Assembly (NCBI RefSeq): GCF_900074925.1
Contig: NW_019716269.1
Coordinates: 8,450-72,449, forward strand
DNA length: 64,000 bases
From: Ramularia collo-cygni
Lineage: Eukaryota > Ascomycota > Dothideomycetes > Mycosphaerellales > Mycosphaerellaceae
Direction: 5' to 3'
A program made the position numbers and the translations under genes. The notes beneath the pieces are model-generated. The model worked only from the letters and a program-made list of their open reading frames with translations, did no database searches and was not told the DNA's origin. Below, piece by piece: positions 56,337 through 64,000 of this stretch (position 1 is its first letter; each line of letters opens with the position of its first letter).

Positions 56337-56912
56337 CTACCTACCACAATGCCTTGTTCCGCATTTGATGCCTCTTCTCTGCGGAATCGTCTTGCCGCTC
56401 GCGTGTATCTCTCGCGAGAGAGGTAGATCACTTACTGCTTGGGGGGAAAGATATGCAACGCCAAGCTCATGTGTAACCCCGTGGGCAGCACATGGCAGAG
56501 CGGGGTTAGAGCAATAGCCGACTTGGTTGCCAGTTGGCGGGTCAAGCGAGAAATATGTCGTACCGCACACCTTCCTTGATATATCAGGGCAGTATTCGGC
56601 TCGGAGTGGCCACAACATGGCGGCAGTGCCGCGGCTANTGTAGGTCTCCTCTTTCCAATGTCCGAGTTGCTGTGTCTTCACGACAGACAATTCAAATGAG
56701 AGCGCTGCTGAGGCACTTCGAGGAATCGGCTTGGCGGCCGAGGACGGTTTATGTCTGTCAAGAAAAAATAGATCAAGACGTGCCCGATCAGCAGTATCCT
56801 CGACCATGCACGACCGCATTTGCCCGTAGCAGTCAGTGGCGTGGATCAGTGACGTTTCTCCGTACACGACGAAGAAGCAAAGGATCCATGTTGTGCTGAC
56901 TGGAAGGCGCAT
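56337..56912 (-). CDS. Possible small secreted Cys-containing protein
   Basis: An open frame of 191 codons from MRLPVSTTWILCFFVVYGETSLIHA, a plausible signal peptide, followed by TDCYGQMRSC and further Cys pairs (EYC...VCG, GYC...LPC). No family recognised. It could be a candidate effector or a chance frame in a GC-balanced region; one N lies inside it. A slightly longer start at 56927 is also possible. Confidence 0.3.
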   Translation of the reverse strand: MRLPVSTTWILCFFVVYGETSLIHATDCYGQMRSCMVEDTADRARLDLFFLDRHKPSSAAKPIPRSASAALSFELSVVKTQQLGHWKEETYXSRGTAAMLWPLRAEYCPDISRKVCGTTYFSLDPPTGNQVGYCSNPALPCAAHGVTHELGVAYLSPQAVSDLPLSREIHASGKTIPQRRGIKCGTRHCGR

Positions 56913-58364
56913 CCAAGGCGCCCCCATCGCGGAATGAATGAGCCGTTGAATCTCGCAGCGGGAGTGTGCAAGACGCCCGGCTGGATGGACTGCGAGGCAC
57001 CGGAAAGTGCGTTACGTTGGAGTGAAATCATTCCCACACCGAGGACGTGGACGGCGCGATGCTCGTCCGTAATAAGTGAGAAGCGCCGTCTCGTTGTCAA
57101 TAGGACGGTAGTCGTCGGTGGAAATGGCCCGGTTTTGGATGGAGGACGCCTTTCTAAGGCGAAAGAGCCAGTCGCCATACGCGACCAGTTGCATGTAGTC
57201 CAGCTCGCTGTATCAACATTGTAGCGATCGGAATCGCTCCCGGGCCGATTTCTCGCCGTGTCCAGTGTCGATTTGCGGATGCTGCTGCAATACATGTGTA
57301 TCATGGACGACATCCGGAGCACGTATCCAGTTCTCCTTTGAGTCAACCCAGGCCGATTGGGCTTCGAGTGCACGCGGCAAGGAATCTGTCGTGGCTTGTT
57401 TCGGTCTCTTCGGCTCATTTACGAAGGTGTTCGTGGAGAGGATGGCGACCAGAGAAGATCCCACTCCGAGAGGCCAATTGACTGCTCTGAACCACAACGT
57501 GCAAGATATAGTTGTACTTTCGCCCCCTTCTTTTTCGTTGAAGGGGATAGTCGGGGTATCCGCTATCTCTTCACCTACCGCTCTTTCCAAAGATGCTCTG
57601 CGGCCGCTTCGTGAGATGGAAAGATGCCATCTCAATCATCTGCCTCGTCGGTGTTCTCGTCCCACCCATCGCTCATCATGACATCTTCTCCATCACCCTG
57701 CCACTCTCCCCCTCATCTGCGCCACCTGTTCCGTCCCTATCGTTGGAGAAATGAAGTCGCGAGGCGTCCAATGCTGGAACACCAGTCAATGCTGGTGCAA
57801 CGGCGGTCGTAGAGTCCATTATCCGAGTCGCTGGTGGTGGTGGTTGTGAGGGATCAACACCCATTTTCACAACATGGCCGAGGAGCCGTCCTGGCCCAAT
57901 CACAAAATCGCGCTCAACACGATCGTAATCAATGGAGTTTGAAAGATGGGTCGAGGAATGTTGGAACAGGGATGGAAAGCATAATGCTCGAGGCCTGTCC
58001 GGCTGCCTGGAGTCTGCGTTGGACAAAAAAGAAGTATAGGGTTAGGGTTGGGGTAGAGAGATTTGTTTGACGACTTGTTCCAACGACGATCAATATCTGC
58101 CAGAGGGGAGCATATATCCAGCGTGCTTGGAAATTATCTCATGTGTTTTGTGGTTTCGACACGTAATGGTCAGTAGATTTAGATAGTAGACAAACTCAGC
58201 TTGGGTCTACCGGGCCCACAATTTGAACGACGTATATGGACGTACAGCTCAATCATTTCTCAAGCATGTGGAACAATCCATGGTGTGAAAGTAAAAAGAG
58301 CATGCATTGATATCTATAAACGCCATTCATCCGTTACTAGGGAAAAGAGGCTTCCAACCGTCAC
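56913..58364. other. Intergenic region with a telomere-like tract
   Basis: Frames of 100-190 codons on the minus strand (for example 57213-57635 and 57676-58026) show no family features. The tract at 58037 lies here. Confidence 0.4.
58037..58056 (+). repeat. Interstitial telomere-like tract
   Basis: The same 20-mer, TAGGGTTAGGGTTGGGGTAG, as at 13526, same strand, 44.5 kb away. Confidence 0.85.
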
Positions 58365-59753
58365 TCAACGCCGACAGAACCACTCAACATGTGTAGTCCC
58401 ACTCCGTTGCACCTGATCAAGCACATCATAATCATACCCAGGCTGATCCACAGCCACGACAATCGCATCAAAGCGCTCCAGCGTCTCGGCCGACCAAGAA
58501 GCATCATCAAAGCGAGGCACAAAAGACACGGCGCTCTGCTCCACCAAAGGATCCGCAAATTCAACATACACATCATATGTAGCGAGGAGATGCACAGCCA
58601 GCGCTTTACCAGGCGAATGCGACAGGACAGATTGTCCACGCTTGAAACCCAGCCCGACGATGAGGATGCTGGGTCTGCTGTTCGTCTTGGAGCTCAGAGT
58701 TGACATGATGCGATCTCCGATTCGTGCGGGGCGGTCTTCCATGCGCTTGGCACATGCCTCCAGAAGTGGGAATTCGGCATTGGAGAGGAGATAGTAAGGG
58801 TTGACGGGGATACAATGTCCTCCGACACCAAGAGATGGTGTGTATGGTTGGTAGCCGAATGGTTTTGTGCCTGCAGCATTGGCGACCTCCCAGGGGTCAA
58901 TGTTGATGTCTACGTTCGTCGTACTCTTGTGGGATAATGTTTCGGAGAGAGTGCGGCAGGCATCGGCCATTTCGTTGACATATGCGATGCACATCATGCG
59001 TTGGCAGTTTTCGTAGAGCTTGGTCATTTCTGCCACTTCGGGTTTGGAGACGGGAACGATATTTTGGAAGACTCGAGAGTACAAGTCCGAGATGGATTGC
59101 AACGACTCCTCGTTTAGACCGGAGATGATCTTGGGGATGGTTTCGTATGTTGGAGATACCCGGCCGGGGTCGACACGCTCGGGAGACATGCCACAGAGTA
59201 GGGACTTGCTGTGCATGAGTGGCTCAAGGAGCTCCCGCGTCATGCCGACAGCGACCGAGCTTTCGATGATGACGGTCGATCCGGGTCGTGCGTATTTTGT
59301 TATTGTCTCGATCGCTTTCTTGATGCAAGATATATCGATGGAACGTTGTGATTGATTCAGAATTGTGCTGACGGAGATCAGAAAGTGAGTGGCATCGGTG
59401 AGTCGGCTGGGATCCGATACGCAGGTCACGTTGCTGGCGACGGTGTTCTTGATCTCTTGTACTCGCTTCTCCGACACGTCAAAGGCGATGACATCGTATG
59501 CGGTAGAGAATGCTTCGACGAGGTGCAGACCAACATAGCCAGTACCAATGACTGCTACAGTAGGGCTGCCGGGCGTCGGCGAGGGAGCAAAGATACGCTG
59601 ATCGAAGTATTGTGCTTGCTCTGGTCGTGTCACCACGATCTCTGGGGGCGTAAGTGGCGGTGAATCGGGGGCTTCCAATGGCACCCAAGACAGAGACTTC
59701 TTCCTCGGAGCTTGGAGCTCTACAACCGTTCTGCTGGTGAGAGATGCCATCAT
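58365..59753 (-). CDS. UDP-glucose/GDP-mannose dehydrogenase family enzyme
   Basis: A single exon of 462 aa. After a ~60-residue disordered start, the NAD-binding loop is IGTGYVG (residues 69-75). The central domain carries SPERVDPG (~190-197) and a conserved Lys in EMTKLYENCQRM (~245). The catalytic cysteine is in GVGGHCIPVNPYY (Cys314), and the C-terminal UDP-binding domain follows ILIVGLGFKRG. These enzymes oxidise a UDP-hexose twice to the uronic acid. Its sequence type looks closer to WbpA/UDP-HexNAc dehydrogenases than to animal UGDH, but the substrate is not certain. It neighbours a GT2 synthase 3.3 kb away. Confidence 0.92.
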   Translation of the reverse strand: MMASLTSRTVVELQAPRKKSLSWVPLEAPDSPPLTPPEIVVTRPEQAQYFDQRIFAPSPTPGSPTVAVIGTGYVGLHLVEAFSTAYDVIAFDVSEKRVQEIKNTVASNVTCVSDPSRLTDATHFLISVSTILNQSQRSIDISCIKKAIETITKYARPGSTVIIESSVAVGMTRELLEPLMHSKSLLCGMSPERVDPGRVSPTYETIPKIISGLNEESLQSISDLYSRVFQNIVPVSKPEVAEMTKLYENCQRMMCIAYVNEMADACRTLSETLSHKSTTNVDINIDPWEVANAAGTKPFGYQPYTPSLGVGGHCIPVNPYYLLSNAEFPLLEACAKRMEDRPARIGDRIMSTLSSKTNSRPSILIVGLGFKRGQSVLSHSPGKALAVHLLATYDVYVEFADPLVEQSAVSFVPRFDDASWSAETLERFDAIVVAVDQPGYDYDVLDQVQRSGTTHVEWFCRR

Positions 59754-62700
59754 TATTGTGGTCGTCAGAGTACAGACTTGATGCGGAAGGTAAAAGAGGA
59801 AGAATTGAATGCTTTTCCGACTGTAGAACGGGACAATGACTGAAAGATATAAGAGCTGTTTGACTCACACCACTGCTCGAATTGTGAATTGCCCGAAGGC
59901 TGAAGGGCTTGCATGATCTTGCAAGCCATCGGTTGCCTCATATCTTCTATCCGCCGTGCTGGGTGCTTGATCAATGCAAAGCACTACAGTCAGCCTTACG
60001 CCATAGCGTGCTCGAGGCTCGCATATCCGCACACTCTACACCAAAACCTGAATGTGGGCTTGTGCGATCTGCGAGTAGTGGATCAAAGACCATTGAACCT
60101 CCATGGGCCTCGCCATGCGAAGTTTCAAAAGCCATGACGATGGCGTCTTTAGCTCGGTTCGAACTGAAGGCGCGGGAAGGCCGTTGTCAGTCCACTGCTC
60201 GTGTGATGTTGCTTCCGCCAGGCAGGGGCCCGACTGTAGGAGCTGAGGCCACGTGCGTGGTGTCGGCAGTGCCGTAGTGGAGACCATGCATTCCATTCCC
60301 TTGCGGCAACTCAAAAGGTACGTAGCACGAGGAGGGTGGAAGATAGGGGTTTCAGCGATGCACACATTCTCGATGCGTCGACCGAAAAAGACTGCAGCAC
60401 GGACAGACTGGACACGATGTGCAGAGTGCCTAGACCCGTGAGACGAGCAAGTAATCGAATCTCTCCCGTACAAGTGGCTGTTATCGAGCAAAGTAGTTTC
60501 GAACGTTGTTGTGCAGCGACTCGACCTTGTTGGGCTAACAAGTCGTGCTTGTCTGCTCTCCTTGGCGCCGACCTTGGCGCTCTGGCCTTTTGCTACTGGC
60601 AAAGCTTTTAATCGCCCGAAGAAGATCATGTACTTTTCTCGCCAGGAAGTTGAAGCCGGCGAACGCTTGCGGCCACGTTTTGTAGTGATCTTGACCGGTT
60701 TCGGTTCCTAACGCTACTCACGGCCGGGTCGACTTGCATACGCAACGTGGCAAACAGTAACGTGAGCTCCATATAGCGCCTGGGATGTCGAAGAGTCTTC
60801 CTCGCCCGTGGAGGCCGCCATCGGAGTGGGCAGGAGAAGCCATCTTCTGGAACATCTGCAGACATTCGGGCGCTCGGCTTGTGCTGCATCTGGTCGACTT
60901 TCGCTTGCCCACGAGGTCTGCCGTGTCGTCAATTCGGCATAGTTCCGGCACTGCATGCAGCAGGTATTGGGAATCCAGAAGCAGGAGTGGTCGTGTTGTC
61001 GATTTGGTGGCGTCTGACCGTTGGAATAGAGTTCGCAGTAGAGTTGTTCAAACTTCCAGGGATCTCACACCCGCGGCTGGGCGAAAATTTGACGAGGTAC
61101 GAAGATACATACCTACCTGACTAGCGAAAAGTCTTCCCGGTTCATTCGACACGCGAGCACGCTGGCGGGTCTAGACGTGAATCGCCATCAGGAATGCCGA
61201 CAGTAACGGGATGTTCACGGCTACTCTTGGAAGCATATCACATCTGCGACATTGCGATGCTTATCCGTGTTTGGGGCAGCGCCATGCTGCATGGTCTCAC
61301 GTGCGTGCTACCATTCAGCAGGCACTGGGGTTGAGCTCGTCTGAACCTTGGAGGCGAGCTTGAGATGATGGCCAAGATCTTCTTCGTGGGCTGAAGCGAT
61401 CTGCCTGCCAGAGGTGCGGGGACGCTGTGAAGATGTGGTGCCATCAAGACACTGCAGGTGCTGTCAGTACCCCTGCCTGGTCTTCAGCCTTGAATGGATG
61501 ATGTGCGCTGCTGTTCAGCGCTTCGAAGCTCGTGGCGAATTGCAGAACTGGATTGTTCACCTTTTGCCGTGGTCTTGGAAGGCTTCAATGCTTTTCTGGA
61601 GGAGCCTGAGCCTCAGTCTCGGAGTGCACTTTCTCTTCGGGAACAGAATCTCCACATCTCCAAGGTTTCGATGCCTCCGAGCCTGCATAACAAGCAATGG
61701 GCGAAAGTACCCCATCTGCATGCAATGGTTGTCCGTTGCGAGAGTGCAGCGAGCATGGACCCGGCGCTAGCCTGAAAAGTATGTCGCATCAAGGCAACAA
61801 TTGTAAAGATCTCCCTCGGGTAATGTTCCTTCCTGCACAGCAGTCTCGATCGCGTGCTTTGAGTCTTCACGGAATCGCGACATTGGCTTCCCGCATCCCG
61901 AACGCGATAGGGATGTTCACTCATCACCAGCATACAAGGACTCCTCACGATCTGGTCTGGGCTGAGCTATGACAGTCTTCGCGTAGCGCTTACTAGCAGG
62001 TCGAGCGTAACGCTTGAAACCTTCGGTCTGATGAGCACTGCAATATTCTGCATTCACAATTGTGATCAGACTGACGCTCACCTCGTGCGGTCAATGCCAT
62101 GTTGATGACACTCGTAACGAGCATACTTTAGCCTCCCAGGAGCCAGCTCCAACATTGAAGATGCACCGTGTGATTCAGTCCTGGTGTTCTCCAGAAGCAA
62201 GACACGGGACGACGTGTCTGGATGAATACATCATTTTACCACGCCGGAATACCCTTCTGGCAATTTGACTCGCACGACGCTCTCGCTACACCTCGTCTCG
62301 CTCTCGGGCAAGAGGTCTCCTGCGTCTGATACTAACAGGGAGGTTCGCACGAGTCGAAACTTCACGCGGAGTCTCCGATGTCGAGGCGCCTTGCCCTTAC
62401 TCGCAGTGTCAAGAATTGAACGCCTCGAACACGTGTGAAAGTTTACCTCTTTGCTCACATAAGTCTGCCCAATTCATGCATCAAAGCATCGACATTGCCG
62501 ATCATGCGCCTTCTGGATCCGTAAGCTTTTGGACTTGCACACGTTCCCAAATTGGCAAGTGTGCAGTTTTCACAAGAAGGAATACACGGGCTGCCGACAT
62601 TGATGTGCCAAGGCGTCCAGGTCTCTGCCGAAAGCCACGCCTCAAGTGGAGATGCCATGTGGCATATCACCCTAGTGTTAGAGTCTTATCCCTGCATCGG

Positions 62701-63060
62701 TGTAAGTGTAGCCAGCACTACAGTCACATCGCAAGCGCAGCCACATCAGTTCGGCGAGCTCCCGAGCAGCCGCATGGCTGGGAGCCTGCGACATGCAGTG
62801 GACTGATCGAATCGCTCATATCCGTGGTCCGGCTCTTGGCTATGGCTGCATCTGTGCTTTGCATGTGCTGGCAAGGCAAGTCTGGACGCCCGTTAAGCGG
62901 AGGACGAGACTTCTCAAGCCGCATCCAAACGAAGCAAGATGAGGCTTGGGCCTTAGACCGCTTCGAGCAGGTATGAGCTGTATCTAATAAGTATCATCCT
63001 CGATGCTGTTGCAGCCGCATCGCCCACTCTCGCTTCGATCATCCCCCTTTGATTGTCATC
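59754..63060. other. 3.3-kb stretch without a recognisable gene
   Basis: Frames up to 197 codons (60036-60629 minus, 62416-62976 plus) show no motifs, membrane segments or splice logic. The right end must contain the promoter of the GT2 gene. Confidence 0.4.
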
Positions 63061-64000
63061 ATGCCGTCCATCCGGGCTGCTCGCTCCAGTCTCTCTCTCA
63101 ACAATGAACCCGCTTCTGATCCAGTTGGTGTGGCCGAAGTGGTGCGGATGATACCTTCCGCCGGGCGACCAGTCCATCTGGTACACCGGCCAGCAGGCTC
63201 AAACGCATCAAACGCTCCCTCATGCATATCGTCAACTGTTGTCTCGCCATCTCGTCCAGCAACTCCACCATCGCCAGCACTCAGTGCTGCAACGAAAAAG
63301 TCAAGGTCGGAGAAGGACCGGGACAGCCATGCATACACAAGCGATTGCTCTTCTGCCGACTTTGAGCTTGAACAACCAAAACCATGCCATCTCGGCGACC
63401 ACAAGCGACAGCCATCTGATCTGTTCGGCACTTGCGACGACTCGACCGCAAGAAACCCACTACAAGCCAGGCCCGGCGAACCCGCCATTTTCGAAGCCAG
63501 CGAAGTGTTCAACTGCCCAGCACGCAAACCCATTCGAGTGAACCCATGGAAATTGACGTTCAATGTCGTGCTGGCATTCGGCTTGATTGCCGCCCTCATC
63601 ACCGGCTATGCCATGAGTCTGAGTGTATTCGATCTCGGCGTCACCTCCATCGGACTGTACGGGATAATCGTCCTTGGCGAGTACTTCTTCCAGGTCNCTT
63701 CGGCACTTTGGAATCGCTACGACGTCAACCGTATCGCCAAGCAGGCGATGAACAGAACATCGGCGGTCGAGACGGTAGACGAGTGCGAAAAGGGAGACAA
63801 GTCGAGAAGTGGAAACGGAATCATGAACCCTGGAAGCGAAATTTCGATTGGCATTGTTGGGTATCGCGAGGATGATCAGGCGTGGAGACAATGCCTTCGT
63901 ACCCTACAGGTGCAAACTTTGACCCCAAAGTGCATTATTGGCGTCGTGGATGGCAATGAGCAGCCCGATCTTGACATGGCCGAGGCCTTTGTCGACGAAT
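63061..64000 (+). CDS. Hyaluronan-synthase-like GT2 glycosyltransferase (5' part, cut by window end)
   Basis: Open from ATG at 63061 to the window edge, 313 codons, no stop. Residues 1-160 are disordered and Ser/Pro-rich. Two hydrophobic helices follow (about 165-188 and 195-213). The catalytic domain begins ISIGIVGYREDDQAWRQCLRTLQVQT (from residue 261) and continues CIIGVVDGNEQPD, the first nucleotide-binding acidic motif of processive GT2 enzymes (hyaluronan, chitin and fungal Cps1/GT2 type). The remaining DxD, QxxRW and membrane region lie outside the window. It probably polymerises a UDP-sugar at the plasma membrane. Confidence 0.88.
   Translation, partial: MPSIRAARSSLSLNNEPASDPVGVAEVVRMIPSAGRPVHLVHRPAGSNASNAPSCISSTVVSPSRPATPPSPALSAATKKSRSEKDRDSHAYTSDCSSADFELEQPKPCHLGDHKRQPSDLFGTCDDSTARNPLQARPGEPAIFEASEVFNCPARKPIRVNPWKLTFNVVLAFGLIAALITGYAMSLSVFDLGVTSIGLYGIIVLGEYFFQVXSALWNRYDVNRIAKQAMNRTSAVETVDECEKGDKSRSGNGIMNPGSEISIGIVGYREDDQAWRQCLRTLQVQTLTPKCIIGVVDGNEQPDLDMAEAFVDE

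Noticed and set aside
60036..60629. 197-codon minus-strand frame as a gene
   Set aside because: No motif, signal, membrane segment or plausible splice context; composition looks random.
62416..62976. 186-codon plus-strand frame
   Set aside because: Cys/Ser/His-rich but without pattern; frames on both strands of this stretch look equally random.
1..64000. tRNA, rRNA, CRISPR or intact transposase/reverse-transcriptase genes
   Set aside because: No T-arm-like GGTTCGAATCC pattern, no spaced direct-repeat array, and no catalytic motifs of mobile elements were seen.

Overview
The window is nuclear DNA of a filamentous ascomycete, most likely a dothideomycete. Genes are intron-poor. The introns that can be placed are mostly 47-70 nt, begin with GTRNGT-type donors, and carry a CTRAC-like branch point close to the acceptor. 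The protein families are typical fungal ones: DUF3716-like, CFEM-like, Dal5-type MFS, S28 protease and an Fps1-like aquaporin. The left 2.4 kb is AT- and TpA-rich with all frames closed, as expected for repeats degraded by RIP.

Layout. (1) 1-2.4 kb: degraded AT-rich repeat DNA with one G-rich island. (2) 2.66-18.7 kb: six unfamiliar genes of two families, here called A and B, arranged as three head-to-head pairs: B1(-)/A1(+), B2(-)/A2(+), A3(-)/B3(+). The third pair is inverted. Family A proteins are basic and disordered at the N-terminus, helical in the middle, and end in a shared module closed by a C-x2-C-x3-H-x3/4-C knuckle. Family B proteins have a chromo-like N-terminal region, a DUF3716-like cysteine cluster and a conserved C-terminal domain. 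This repeated two-gene unit is the best candidate for an undescribed system. (3) 19.4-36.3 kb: PQ-loop transporter, Arg/Ser-rich protein, two adjacent convergent repeat-rich proteins, Dal5-type MFS permease, Hsp70-like ATPase, and an orphan nuclear-type protein. (4) 36.9-50.5 kb: secreted S28 peptidase with a repeat-bearing 202-nt intron, a mini-protein of three WW domains, AhpC/TSA-like protein, CFEM-like single-pass membrane protein, Fps1-type aquaglyceroporin, and maltose-permease-like MFS. (5) 51.6-64 kb: a tiny Cys-rich ORF, a PGAP4-like glycosyltransferase, a second Dal5-type MFS of seven exons, a possible secreted protein, a UDP-sugar dehydrogenase and, cut by the window end, a hyaluronan-synthase-like GT2 enzyme. 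The last two could supply and use a UDP-uronic acid.

Repeats of note. A ~100-bp element is present once inside the S28 peptidase intron and three times in tandem at 45.7-46.0 kb, which resembles the introner-like elements of dothideomycetes. Interstitial telomere-like tracts lie at 13.5, 39.6 and 58.0 kb; two of them share an identical 20-mer. Isolated single N bases occur throughout, including inside many coding exons. No tRNA, rRNA or CRISPR was seen. All calls come from reading the sequence; no homology search was possible.
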